A stretch of DNA of 14,479 nt, taken from Clostridiaceae bacterium. GTDB lineage: Bacteria > Bacillota > Clostridia > Oscillospirales > Acutalibacteraceae. The number at the start of each line of letters is the position of its first letter. Positions within the stretch are counted from its first letter, which is position 1. Of this stretch, positions 1 through 6,895 are shown piece after piece. The stretch spans positions 1-14,479 of the forward strand of contig CAJGDQ010000015.1 in the NCBI GenBank assembly GCA_904502215.1, in the 5' to 3' direction. The notes under the pieces are model-generated. The model was not told where the DNA came from, searched no databases, and worked only from the letters and a program-made list of their open reading frames with translations. The translations under genes were made by a program, and so were the position numbers.

Positions 1-231
1 GGTTCCCGTAAATCTACCCCTTATGCCGCTCAGACCGCTGCTGAGACCGCTGCCAAGGCTGCGATGGAGTATGGTCTGAAGAGCGTGGAAGTGTTCGTCA
101 AGGGCCCCGGCGCTGGCCGTGAGGCTGCCATCCGTGCCCTGCAGGCCGCCGGTCTGGAGGTCACCATGATCAAGGACGTCACTCCCGTTCCCCACAATGG
201 CTGCCGTCCTCCCAAGAGAAGACGCGTTTAA
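1..231 (+). CDS. rpsK: 30S ribosomal protein S11, 3' part (partial)
   Basis: This is the C-terminal 76 residues of S11, a small-subunit platform protein that contacts the 3' domain of 16S rRNA near the mRNA exit. The start lies outside the window. It reads in frame from base 1 to a TAA at 229-231. Family hallmarks are visible: [11 protein letters not shown] near the left edge, [16 protein letters not shown] in the middle, and the basic tail [13 protein letters not shown]. It lies 42 bases upstream of rpsD in the usual clostridial alpha-operon order. Its base composition is odd. By hand count it is about 62% GC, all three leucines are CTG, and C- or G-ending codons dominate, whereas rpsD immediately downstream is near 50% GC in the stretches counted and uses CTT, CTC, TTA and TTG. 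The identification is secure; the composition difference is treated as a finding. Confidence 0.97.
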   Translation, partial: GSRKSTPYAAQTAAETAAKAAMEYGLKSVEVFVKGPGAGREAAIRALQAAGLEVTMIKDVTPVPHNGCRPPKRRRV

Positions 232-273
232 TAATTTAAACAAATATTTGCATAAAATTTGGAGGTGCAAAAG

Positions 274-900
274 ATGGCAAGATATACCGGTGCAGTTTGC
301 AGACTTTGCCGCCGTGAGGGACAGAAGTTGTTCTTAAAGGGCGAGCGCTGCTATTCTGAGAAATGCTCTGTTGGCATTAGAGCTTATGCTCCCGGCCAAC
401 ATGGACAGGGTAGAAAGAAGTCATCCGAATACGGCTTGCAGCTTCGTGCTAAGCAAACCGCAAGACGCTTTTACGGCGTTCAGGAAAATCAGTTCCATCA
501 TTATTTCGAGATTGCTGAGAGAAAGCAGGGAATCACTGGTGATAACCTTTTAAGAATTCTCGAAAGCCGTCTTGACAATGTGGTTTATAGAGTTGGTTTC
601 GCTTCTTCCAGAGCAGAAGCTAGACAGCTCGTTGGTCACGGTCATTATGAGGTTAACGGTAAGCGTGTTGACATCGCTTCCTATCTCTTAAAGGCTGGCG
701 ACGTTATCACCATCTGCGAGAAGAGCCGTGGCAGCGAAAAGATTAAGGCTGTTGTTGAGGCTAACAGTGCAAGACCTGTTCCGCAGTGGATTGATGTTGA
801 TAGAGAAGCTCTTTCCGCTAAGGTTATCAATCTTCCCACTCGTGAGCAGATTGAGGCTCCTGTTGAAGAGCAGCTCATCGTTGAGTTCTATTCTAAATAA
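274..900 (+). CDS. rpsD: 30S ribosomal protein S4, zinc-binding (C+) form
   Basis: S4 is a primary 16S rRNA-binding protein that nucleates assembly of the 30S body; in many bacteria it also represses its own operon. The product is 208 residues, normal for the family. The N-terminus carries C9, C12, C26 and C31, spaced like the structural zinc site of the C+ type of S4. The S4 RNA-binding domain follows at roughly residues 95-155 ([20 protein letters not shown], then [13 protein letters not shown]). The ATG at 274 is preferred: GGAGG at 261-265 is well placed for it, and [12 protein letters not shown] is the standard S4 N-terminus. An in-frame TTG at 259 would add five residues but overlaps the ribosome-binding site. 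It sits between rpsK and rpoA in one operon. Confidence 0.97.
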   Translation: MARYTGAVCRLCRREGQKLFLKGERCYSEKCSVGIRAYAPGQHGQGRKKSSEYGLQLRAKQTARRFYGVQENQFHHYFEIAERKQGITGDNLLRILESRLDNVVYRVGFASSRAEARQLVGHGHYEVNGKRVDIASYLLKAGDVITICEKSRGSEKIKAVVEANSARPVPQWIDVDREALSAKVINLPTREQIEAPVEEQLIVEFYSK

Positions 901-918
901 TAATTAGAATAATTTTTG

Positions 919-961
919 CGCCTACCGCACAAGGCGTTCTTATAAAAATATATGTGTGCGG
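919..961 (+). promoter_or_regulatory. Candidate H-type RNA pseudoknot in the rpsD-rpoA gap
   Basis: In the 78-base rpsD-rpoA spacer, CGCCT (919-923) can pair with AGGCG (932-936). The loop segment CCGCACA (925-931) is perfectly complementary to TGTGCGG (955-961). This gives stem 1 of 5 bp, a 1-base first loop, stem 2 of 7 bp stacked directly on stem 1, and an 18-base second loop, a sterically classic H-type layout. It ends six bases before the rpoA ribosome-binding site (CGGAG, 967-971), so folding could affect rpoA initiation. The pairing is read from sequence; a regulatory role, for example through S4, is inference. Confidence 0.4.
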
Positions 962-978
962 AGAAACGGAGCTTTTAA

Positions 979-1929
979 ATGATAGAAATTGAAAAGCCCA
1001 GAATAGACACTGTTGAAATGACAGCTGACGGCACTTACGGCAAATTCGTTATGGAGCCGTTGGAGAGAGGCTATGCTACAACTCTCGGAAACAGCATGAG
1101 AAGAGTTCTTCTTTCCATACTTCCCGGTGTTGCAGTTACTGCCGTTAAGATTGACGGTGTTGTGCATGAGTTTTCAACTCTTCCCGGTGTTAAAGAGGAT
1201 GTTACTGAAATTATCCTCAACATCAAGGGACTTATTGCAAAACTTCATGCCGATACGGCAAAGAAAATTTATATTGAGGCTGAGGGACCTTGTGTTGTTA
1301 CCGCTGCTTCAATAAAGGCTGATTCAGAGGTTGAAATTCTCAATCCCGATATGTATATCGCTACCTTGGATGAGGGCGCAACTCTTAATATGGAGATGAC
1401 CCTTGACCGTGGCAGAGGTTATGTTTCGGCTGAGCAGAATAAACTCAATCAAAATGTAATCGGCGTTATCCCTGTTGACTCTATTTATACGCCCGTGCTT
1501 AAGGCTAACTTCTCGGTTGATAATACCCGTGTTGGTAACGTAACCGATAAGGGCAAGTTAACCCTCGAGGTTTGGACTGATGGTTCAATCAGAGCAAACG
1601 AAGCAATTTCGATGTCTGCTAAGATTCTCATTGAGCATCTTGAACTCTTCCTTGACCTCACTGAAGGTGTTAGCGAGGCTGAAAGCATTATGGCTGAAAA
1701 GAACGACAGCGAGAAAGAAAAAGTTCTCGACCTCACTATCGATGAGCTTGATTTATCTGTTCGTAGCTTCAACTGCTTGAAGCGTGCAGGTATCAATACG
1801 GTTGAAGACCTCATCGGCAAATCTGAAGAAGATATGATGAAGGTTAGAAATCTCGGCCGTAAATCCCTTGAAGAAGTAATTGCTAAGCTCAATTCGTTTG
1901 GCTTTACTCTTAAAAAGGAATCAGAATAA
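979..1929 (+). CDS. rpoA: DNA-directed RNA polymerase subunit alpha
   Basis: The alpha subunit dimerises to start assembly of RNA polymerase; its C-terminal domain contacts UP elements and activators. The product is 316 residues, the usual length. The N-terminal assembly domain is recognised by [20 protein letters not shown] (about residues 27-46) and [18 protein letters not shown] charged linker around residues 235-245 ([10 protein letters not shown]) leads to the C-terminal domain, with its helix-hairpin-helix region at about residues 270-308 ([10 protein letters not shown], then [12 protein letters not shown]). The ATG at 979 follows a modest CGGAG site at 967-971. The gene is cotranscribed with rpsD and rplQ, and its leader may fold as a pseudoknot. 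Confidence 0.98.
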   Translation: MIEIEKPRIDTVEMTADGTYGKFVMEPLERGYATTLGNSMRRVLLSILPGVAVTAVKIDGVVHEFSTLPGVKEDVTEIILNIKGLIAKLHADTAKKIYIEAEGPCVVTAASIKADSEVEILNPDMYIATLDEGATLNMEMTLDRGRGYVSAEQNKLNQNVIGVIPVDSIYTPVLKANFSVDNTRVGNVTDKGKLTLEVWTDGSIRANEAISMSAKILIEHLELFLDLTEGVSEAESIMAEKNDSEKEKVLDLTIDELDLSVRSFNCLKRAGINTVEDLIGKSEEDMMKVRNLGRKSLEEVIAKLNSFGFTLKKESE

Positions 1930-1959
1930 CCAAAATCACTGTTTAAGGAGTGAATAGAA

Positions 1960-2301
1960 ATGGCAGGTACCCGTAAACTCGGAAGAACCAGCGACCATAG
2001 AACAGCTATGCTTAGAGCTATGGTAACCTTCTTGCTTGAGAATGGCAAGATTGAGACTACCGTAACTCGTGCTAAAGAAGTTAGAGCTATGGCAGAGAAG
2101 TATATTACACTCGCTAAGAATAACACTCTTGCAAGTAAACGTCAGGCTTTTGCATTCATCACTAAGGAAGCAGTTGTTGCTAAGCTTTACAACGAAATTG
2201 CTCCTAAGTATATGGATGTAAACGGCGGTTACTGCCGTATCACCAGAATCGGCCCCCGCCGTGGTGATGCTGCTGAGATGGCTATTATTGAGTTGATATA
2301 A
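1960..2301 (+). CDS. rplQ: 50S ribosomal protein L17
   Basis: L17 is a large-subunit protein located near the polypeptide exit tunnel. The product is 113 residues, the short bacterial form, with the family signature from the N-terminus: [19 protein letters not shown], then [10 protein letters not shown], and a C-terminal [20 protein letters not shown]. The start is well supported by AAGGAG at 1945-1950, nine bases before the ATG. It begins 30 bases after rpoA and is the last gene of the alpha operon. About 150 bases of structured untranslated RNA and a strong terminator follow it. Confidence 0.97.
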   Translation: MAGTRKLGRTSDHRTAMLRAMVTFLLENGKIETTVTRAKEVRAMAEKYITLAKNNTLASKRQAFAFITKEAVVAKLYNEIAPKYMDVNGGYCRITRIGPRRGDAAEMAIIELI

Positions 2302-2307
2302 CTTCAA

Positions 2308-2404
2308 TTAAATACGTAAATTTGTTCGTATTTAAGTAATTTAGTGCTCACATTGTGACAGCGTGATAGGGCTTTTGGCTTGCGCTGATAATGTGTGCAC
2401 TAAA
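2308..2404 (+). ncRNA. Structured 3' UTR of rplQ: two hairpins (possible L17-downstream-element-like RNA)
   Basis: Two stem-loops fill the space between rplQ and its terminator. Hairpin 1 pairs TTAAATACG (2308-2316) with CGTATTTAA (2327-2335), 9 bp. Hairpin 2 is long and imperfect. TTAGTGC (2341-2347) pairs with GCACTAA (2397-2403), with one flanking T-A pair (2340/2404). After a T-T mismatch, CACATT (2349-2354) pairs with AATGTG (2390-2395). After an asymmetric 4/2 internal loop, CAGCG (2359-2363) pairs with CGCTG (2383-2387). A 19-base loop closes it. No convincing ORF covers the area. Rfam describes an 'L17 downstream element' at this position in lactic acid bacteria and Listeria; membership is a positional guess that I cannot test. 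Confidence 0.5.
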
Positions 2405-2416
2405 AACAAAAAGAAA

Positions 2417-2447
2417 AAACCCCTAATCCTTTGAGGATTAGGGGTTT
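2417..2447. terminator. Strong bidirectional Rho-independent terminator (rplQ / EamA transporter)
   Basis: AAACCCCTAATCCT (2417-2430) pairs perfectly with AGGATTAGGGGTTT (2434-2447), 14 bp around a TTG loop. A T-rich run follows on the + strand (to about 2457) and an A-rich run precedes it (2402-2419), so it can stop transcription from both sides. It ends the alpha operon on the + strand and the HAD-EamA operon on the - strand, whose stop codon is at 2457-2459. Confidence 0.93.
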
Positions 2448-2456
2448 AGTTTTTTG

Positions 2457-3362
2457 TTACAGAAAATTCATTATAACAAGACCCAGCGCCATAAGGGTTA
2501 AACCTGCAACGCTTTTAAAAGATATTCTTTCTTTAAAGCATATAGCACCTAATATGGCGTTTGAAATAATGGCTGAGCTTTGAAAGAACGGGAAAACCAA
2601 GGCGGAGGGAAGGTGTCCTGCTGCAAGGGTTTTAAAAAGAGTAACAATGCAAAGACCAACTGCCATTAATGAAATATGTAACAATGCTTTGGGTTTGATT
2701 TCAAGCTTTGCATCCTCTTTGTCTTTTGCGGTTCTCATAACAATTAAAATCATAAGCAAAATAACAAAGGCGAATAAAAGGGTATAAAAATTAAAAACTG
2801 AAGAGGGCACATTGTTTAGGGTTTGCTTGCGGAAAAGCTTTTGAGAAAAATCTATAAATCCGCTGCTTATTCCAAATCCAAAAAGTAAAAGAATGGATTT
2901 GGCATTAAGCTTTGCTTTAATCGAGTTGTTATAAGATGCCATAAGAAGCACCGCACCAAACAAAACAACAAGTCCAATTATATGAGTTGGTTTTATTAGT
3001 TCAAAATAGAAAATTCGACTTAATATTAAAGGAATTAGGCAACCGCAAAGGGCCGAAACATCCATTAAAACCAAAACTCCGCTTCTGATGAATAGCAACC
3101 AGGTTATAACCATACCTGCATTTGCTATTGCAGAGAGGAGATAGGTTGGCAGCAAATTCAAATCGAGCGCCATTACCGATAAACCGTTTCTAAATAGGTC
3201 AGGAAGCATAAAAAGTATTCCGAATAATGCTGAAAGACCAAGCCTTATTGTGCTAAAAGAAAAGGCATCAAGAATAGTTTTCATAAAGCCGCTGGTCTTT
3301 TTACCTGAGAATGCTTTGAGAAGGTTTCCTCCAACTGCAAAGGCTAAAAATAAGTATCCCAT
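2457..3362 (-). CDS. EamA/DMT-superfamily membrane transporter
   Basis: This is a very hydrophobic 301-residue protein with about ten predicted membrane helices arranged as two similar halves. Each half ends in the EamA-like pattern of a helix, a basic/acidic residue pair, and a final hydrophobic helix: near residues 111-141 (FYFELIKPTHIIGLVV) and 266-298 (CFKERISFKSVAGL). This fits the drug/metabolite transporter superfamily, whose members export or import small metabolites. The substrate cannot be told from sequence. The ATG lies three bases after the stop of the upstream HAD gene, with its AGAGG site inside the end of that gene, so the two are probably translationally coupled and driven by the promoter at 4097-4125. 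It is last in the operon and ends at the shared terminator. Confidence 0.85.
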   Translation of the reverse strand: MGYLFLAFAVGGNLLKAFSGKKTSGFMKTILDAFSFSTIRLGLSALFGILFMLPDLFRNGLSVMALDLNLLPTYLLSAIANAGMVITWLLFIRSGVLVLMDVSALCGCLIPLILSRIFYFELIKPTHIIGLVVLFGAVLLMASYNNSIKAKLNAKSILLLFGFGISSGFIDFSQKLFRKQTLNNVPSSVFNFYTLLFAFVILLMILIVMRTAKDKEDAKLEIKPKALLHISLMAVGLCIVTLFKTLAAGHLPSALVFPFFQSSAIISNAILGAICFKERISFKSVAGLTLMALGLVIMNFL

Positions 3363-3365
3363 GAA

Positions 3366-4067
3366 TTAACCTCTTTTCAAAAAATCATAAAAATCTTTGA
3401 GACTGCCTTTTTCGCAGTTTATATTTTCATCCCCGATTAACCAGTCGGTAACAAGATATGTATTAAGACCTATCTTTTTGGCAGGGATAATATCCTCTTC
3501 GGAGTTATTGCCAACCATAAGGCAGTTTTCGGCATTTAATGAAAACTTCTCAAGGATTTCCTTGTAATAGTTAGGGTTGGGCTTGCAAAAGGAAGAGTTA
3601 TCATAATCGGTAACAAGGTCAAAATCATCCGTTTTAAGACCTATCCAGCTTAGCCTTGAATCCAAAGCAGCCTTTGGAAAAAACGGATTGGTTGCAACAA
3701 TAACCCTTTCTGCTTTTTTATGAGCCTCATCAACAATTTGCTTTGAAAGCTCGGTGGGGACTGTTAGCTCTTTTGCTTTATGAAATCCGTTTTTATAAAA
3801 TTCATCAAAAACGGGAATATCATCATAAGCCTTTTGACCGAAAATGCTAGAAAAAACCTTCCAAAACGCTTCGGAGTTGGGGGTGGCTCCATCGTTCATA
3901 ACCATAGCCTTAACTCCTTGCCACATAGCAGGAATCAAAGTATCGGGAGTATATCCAAGATGGGCCACGGCCTTCGCAAGCAGACTAAAATATCCCTTGG
4001 TAAATTTATCGTTATCCATTGGAAGCAGAGTTCCGTCTAAATCAAAAAGTATTGCTTCGTATTTCAT
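3366..4067 (-). CDS. HAD-superfamily hydrolase (phosphatase-like)
   Basis: A 233-residue haloacid dehalogenase-type hydrolase, probably a cytoplasmic small-molecule phosphatase. All four HAD motifs can be placed. Motif I is FDLDGT with the nucleophile D9 and acid/base D11. Motif II is T126 in VIVATNP. Motif III is K162 in CKPNPNYY. Motif IV is VGNNSEED (185-192), where the usual GD is replaced by GN but E191 and D192 can serve as magnesium ligands. The cap insertion lies at about residues 15-100, between motifs I and II, as in C1-cap members. The substrate is unknown. GAGGG precedes the ATG at 4065-4067. It leads a two-gene operon with the EamA transporter; the pairing suggests they handle the same metabolite, which is inference. 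Confidence 0.87.
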   Translation of the reverse strand: MKYEAILFDLDGTLLPMDNDKFTKGYFSLLAKAVAHLGYTPDTLIPAMWQGVKAMVMNDGATPNSEAFWKVFSSIFGQKAYDDIPVFDEFYKNGFHKAKELTVPTELSKQIVDEAHKKAERVIVATNPFFPKAALDSRLSWIGLKTDDFDLVTDYDNSSFCKPNPNYYKEILEKFSLNAENCLMVGNNSEEDIIPAKKIGLNTYLVTDWLIGDENINCEKGSLKDFYDFLKRG

Positions 4068-4096
4068 AGCACCCTCGAATAAAATTAATAAATATT

Positions 4097-4125
4097 ATTA
4101 TAGAACCAAAATAGAGATATGTCAA
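4097..4125 (-). promoter_or_regulatory. Consensus sigma-A promoter for the HAD-EamA operon
   Basis: Read on the - strand, TTGACA (4125-4120) and TATAAT (4102-4097) are separated by exactly 17 bases, a perfect match to the housekeeping consensus. Transcription would start near 4090, giving a leader of about 20-25 bases before the HAD ATG at 4067. The -35 box lies just two bases beyond the stop codon of the upstream LysR gene, with no terminator between, so read-through from the regulator is also possible. Confidence 0.85.
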
Positions 4126-4127
4126 AA

Positions 4128-5000
4128 TTATTTTCTATAAGTTTTATAGCAAAAATCAAAAATTTCCTTTTTAACCGAGCCAAAGGTTTTGTTTTTATGA
4201 TAAATGATATATGAATTTCTTGTAAACTCATAATCCGAAACGGTGATTTTTCTAAGCGTTCCGTTTTCGAGTCGTCTTCTAAGCAAAGCTTCAGGCAAAA
4301 CCGTAACCCCCAAATTTTGAACGGCTGCGGAAATAAGTGCTTGGTTACTTATAGATTCCATAACAGGAGTAACGCTTAAATTTTCAAGTGCGAAAATATG
4401 GTCCAAAAACTCCCTTGAAACACTTTCATCTTCTCGGAGCAGCAAATCATATTGGCAAAGCTCCTTAAGAGTTACGGTTTCGGGCATTTCATAATTTCTT
4501 CCGCAAGCGGCGATAAGGGTGTTGGTATCGATAAGCCTTGAAGCGATACTCTGGTTGGAAGGTCTGCCCTGAATAAAGCCAAAATCAAGTAGTCCGTTTA
4601 GAATCTTATCTTCAATAATAGAGGTTTGGTTAACAGAAATTTGAATATCAACATTAAAGTTTTCCTTTATAGAACGGATAAGTCTTGGCATTTGCTGCTT
4701 GCCGATAGTAAGTGAAGAGCCGATTTTTAAAATCGGTTTCAAAGAAGAGTTTTGAGCCTGTTCTTCAAATTCCTCAAAGGAGCTGATAACCTCCTGAGCC
4801 TTTATGTAAAGATTTTTGCCTTCCTCAGTTAAGTGAAGACGTTTGTTTATGCGGTCAAATAAAACAACATTATAATTTTTTTCAATTTCGGAAATAGTAT
4901 TACTAACGGCAGGCTGAGCGATAAAAAGCTCCTCGGCCGCCTTTGTCATACTGCCGTGCTTGCAAACGGTGATAAAAACCTTTAAATGCCTTATAGTCAT
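4128..5000 (-). CDS. LysR-family transcriptional regulator
   Basis: A 290-residue LysR-type regulator of normal length. The N-terminal winged helix-turn-helix spans about residues 3-60, with the recognition region GSMTKAAEELFIAQPAVSNT at 16-35 and the typical wing ending LHLTEEGKNL. A linker helix (about 62-85) leads to a periplasmic-binding-protein-like effector domain from about residue 90 (LKIGSSLTIG) to the end, including the common VQNLGVTVLPE stretch at 227-237. Such proteins bind DNA as dimers or tetramers and respond to a small-molecule coinducer; here the effector is unknown. GAGG (complement of 5007-5010) supports the ATG at 5000. It is divergent from the Na/Pi cotransporter gene, 109 bases apart, and is the likely regulator of that gene and of itself, by usual LysR logic. 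Confidence 0.93.
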   Translation of the reverse strand: MTIRHLKVFITVCKHGSMTKAAEELFIAQPAVSNTISEIEKNYNVVLFDRINKRLHLTEEGKNLYIKAQEVISSFEEFEEQAQNSSLKPILKIGSSLTIGKQQMPRLIRSIKENFNVDIQISVNQTSIIEDKILNGLLDFGFIQGRPSNQSIASRLIDTNTLIAACGRNYEMPETVTLKELCQYDLLLREDESVSREFLDHIFALENLSVTPVMESISNQALISAAVQNLGVTVLPEALLRRRLENGTLRKITVSDYEFTRNSYIIYHKNKTFGSVKKEIFDFCYKTYRK

Positions 5001-5038
5001 AATTTACCTCATAACCAAAATTATATGAACTTTATAAA

Positions 5039-5067
5039 ATTATACTATTTTACATATGTTTTGTCAA
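5039..5067 (-). promoter_or_regulatory. Consensus promoter of the LysR gene
   Basis: On the - strand TTGACA (5067-5062) and TATAAT (5044-5039) are separated by 17 bases, both hexamers perfect. The start of transcription would be near 5032, about 30 bases before the ATG. It overlaps the oppositely directed promoter at 5049-5077, each -35 box lying inside the other's spacer. Confidence 0.85.
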
Positions 5068-5077
5068 TGGGTATAAT
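5049..5077 (+). promoter_or_regulatory. Promoter of the Na/Pi cotransporter gene
   Basis: TTTACA (5049-5054) and TATAAT (5072-5077) are separated by 17 bases, one mismatch from consensus. The expected start is near 5084, leaving a leader of about 26 bases with AAAGGAG at 5095-5101. The palindrome ACATATGT (5052-5059) lies in the overlap with the LysR promoter and is a possible regulator contact, though it is short. Confidence 0.8.
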
Positions 5078-5109
5078 ATTCTCGTTGAGAAAAGAAAGGA
5101 GAAAATGAA

Positions 5110-6732
5110 ATGGGAACAGTAGAAATTTTAGGATTATTAGGCGGCCTTGCGTTATTCCTTTACGGAATGCAAATGATGAGTGACGGACTTGAGGATGCCG
5201 CCGGCAACAGAATGAAAAGGATTTTAGAAAAATTAACCTCAAACAGATTTTTAGGGGTTGCAGTTGGTGCGGGAATAACAGCGATAATTCAGTCTTCATC
5301 AGCAACAACGGTTATGGTTGTTGGCTTTGTGAATTCGGGCATGATGACCTTAAAGCAAGCGGTATGGATTATAATGGGTGCCAATATCGGCACAACCATA
5401 ACAGGTCAGTTAATAGCGCTTGATGTTGGAATGTTAGCACCCTTGTTTGCTTTTATAGGTGTTGCCCTTGTGGTTTTTCTTAAAGCGCCAAAGGCTCATC
5501 ACTATGGCAAAATTCTTGCAGGACTTGGCGTTCTATTTATAGGAATGGGAATGATGAGTGATGCGATGGTGCCCTTAAGAGAATCAGAAGTGTTTGTTGA
5601 ACTTATGACCAAGTTTTCAAACCCCGTTCTGGGAATACTTGCGGGTATGGTTTTCACAGCAATAATTCAGTCCTCATCGGCATCGGTTGGTATTTTGCAG
5701 GCCTTGGCTATAACAGGACTTATAGATTTCAAAAGCGCAGTGTTTGTGCTTTTTGGTCAAAACATAGGCACCTGCATTACCGCAGTTTTAGCCTCGATTG
5801 GAACAAACAGAGCAGCAAAAAGAACAACCGTTATTCACTTGCTCTTTAATCTTATAGGAACAACAGTTTTTACAGTGGCTTGTCTTTTACTCCCCGTTAC
5901 CGATTGGGTAGGCAGTATAACCCCAGGGGATATGTCAAAACAAATTGCAAATATGCACACGATTTTCAATATAACAACCACAATTCTCTTGTTACCTTTT
6001 GGCACTTATTTAGCAAAGCTTGCAGAGAAGATTTTGCCCGAAAGGGAAGAGGCAAACCACTTTTCGCTTTCGGATGAGTTTCGCAGAGGCAGTATAAGTC
6101 TTGGAGCAATCGCTGTTCATACCGATTTGCTTAAGCAAGAAATAGGCAAGATGGTGGAAATTTCGAGAGCTAATGTTAACAGAGCTTACGGCGCCGTGCT
6201 TGAAAGCGATACAAAAGCTCTGAAGATGATAACCGAACAAGAGGAGACACTCGATAAGCTTAATAAGGAGATTTCGCAATATATTTCAAAAATTCTTGTT
6301 CATAACAACAATAAGCAGAATGTTGCAGAGATTGAACAGTATTTTCTGATAACGGGTAATGCCGAGCGAATTGGCGACCACGCTCTTAATATTGCAGGCT
6401 ATACTGAGGTTATAAAAAATAAATCGATAGAGTTTTCAAAGGGTGCTAAAGAGGAAATTGCAGAGATGCAACAAATAACCGAGTTGGCTCTAAAAACCGC
6501 CCTTGATAAAGATAAAGAAAGAATAAACTGGCTTTTCGAGGTTGAGGAGCTTGAAGAACAAATGGATGAGATGACAAATCGTTACAGAGAACGCCATCTT
6601 GAAAGAATGAGAAAAGGGGAATGTTCAGAAGAAGCCTGCATTCTTTATTCTGAACTGCTCACCGATTTTGAAAGAATAGGGGACCATATCCTCAATATTG
6701 CTCAAGCTTTTGCAAAAATAAAAAATGCATAA
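5110..6732 (+). CDS. Na/Pi cotransporter family protein with C-terminal PhoU-like domain
   Basis: A 540-residue membrane protein of the NptA/SLC34-like sodium-phosphate cotransporter family. The two inverted repeats each show the family's QSSSA signature (61-65 and 187-191) and a paired GxNIGT motif (GANIGTT at 90-96, GQNIGTC at 216-222), which form the Na+/phosphate site in the family. Helices run to about residue 310. After that the protein turns hydrophilic and helical (about 325-540) with two PhoU-like helical repeats, marked by NAERIGDHALNIA and its repeat FERIGDHILNIAQ. The expected role is phosphate uptake, or regulation of it, at the cytoplasmic membrane. The ATG at 5110 is eight bases after AAAGGAG; an ATG at 5105 is too close and leads to a five-codon dead end. 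Probably monocistronic and controlled by the divergent LysR protein. Confidence 0.93.
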   Translation: MGTVEILGLLGGLALFLYGMQMMSDGLEDAAGNRMKRILEKLTSNRFLGVAVGAGITAIIQSSSATTVMVVGFVNSGMMTLKQAVWIIMGANIGTTITGQLIALDVGMLAPLFAFIGVALVVFLKAPKAHHYGKILAGLGVLFIGMGMMSDAMVPLRESEVFVELMTKFSNPVLGILAGMVFTAIIQSSSASVGILQALAITGLIDFKSAVFVLFGQNIGTCITAVLASIGTNRAAKRTTVIHLLFNLIGTTVFTVACLLLPVTDWVGSITPGDMSKQIANMHTIFNITTTILLLPFGTYLAKLAEKILPEREEANHFSLSDEFRRGSISLGAIAVHTDLLKQEIGKMVEISRANVNRAYGAVLESDTKALKMITEQEETLDKLNKEISQYISKILVHNNNKQNVAEIEQYFLITGNAERIGDHALNIAGYTEVIKNKSIEFSKGAKEEIAEMQQITELALKTALDKDKERINWLFEVEELEEQMDEMTNRYRERHLERMRKGECSEEACILYSELLTDFERIGDHILNIAQAFAKIKNA

Positions 6733-6736
6733 TATA

Positions 6737-6766
6737 AGCACCGTATGTCCTAGGATATACGGTGTT
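6737..6766 (+). terminator. Hairpin terminator after the Na/Pi cotransporter
   Basis: CACCGTATGTCC (6739-6750) pairs with GGATATACGGTG (6753-6764) with one G-T wobble, extended by two outer pairs, and is followed by TTAATGTTTTGTGGTT. The stem is strong but the T tract is interrupted, so termination may be incomplete. The hairpin begins a few bases after the stop codon at 6732. Confidence 0.65.
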
Positions 6767-6839
6767 AATGTTTTGTGGTTACCATTTTAAAATCGCAAAA
6801 GTATAGATGAATAAGAAAGGTTAAAATTTTATAAAAATA

Positions 6840-6868
6840 TTGAAAAAAGATTAAAAATAAAGTATTAT
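6840..6868 (+). promoter_or_regulatory. Promoter of the NSS transporter gene
   Basis: TTGAAA (6840-6845) and TATTAT (6863-6868), spaced 17 bases, lie in very AT-rich DNA (6820-6880) just upstream of the NSS gene. The start would be near 6875, giving a leader of about 20 bases that carries GGAGG (6885-6889), six bases before the ATG. The rest of the 6733-6895 gap holds only the hairpin at 6737-6766. Confidence 0.7.
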
Positions 6869-6895
6869 ATAAAAAAGAAAGTTTGGAGGCTTATT

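Noticed and set aside
241..250. CAAATATTTG palindrome before rpsD
   Set aside because: Perfect as a DNA palindrome but too AT-rich and loop-free to form a stable RNA hairpin; no known site matches.
259..273. Longer S4 start at TTG 259
   Set aside because: It overlaps the GGAGG ribosome-binding site and adds residues absent from typical S4 proteins; ATG 274 fits both.
1485..2126. Long reading frame on the - strand across rpoA and rplQ (213 codons)
   Set aside because: It lies opposite two highly conserved genes, has serine-rich low-complexity content, and has no recognisable domain or ribosome-binding site.
3511..3534. HAD motif IV reads GNNSEED rather than GD
   Set aside because: Acidic residues remain at the metal-binding positions and, from memory, GN variants are common in a clostridial HAD subgroup, so it is not evidence of an inactive enzyme.
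5011..5024. ATAA-N6-TTAT dyad as a LysR binding box
   Set aside because: The region is so AT-rich that such dyads arise by chance, and it does not match the T-N11-A layout well.
5105..5122. Five-codon reading frame starting at ATG 5105, ahead of the Na/Pi gene
   Set aside because: Only three bases separate it from the Shine-Dalgarno site; the ATG at 5110 has ideal spacing, so a leader peptide is unlikely.
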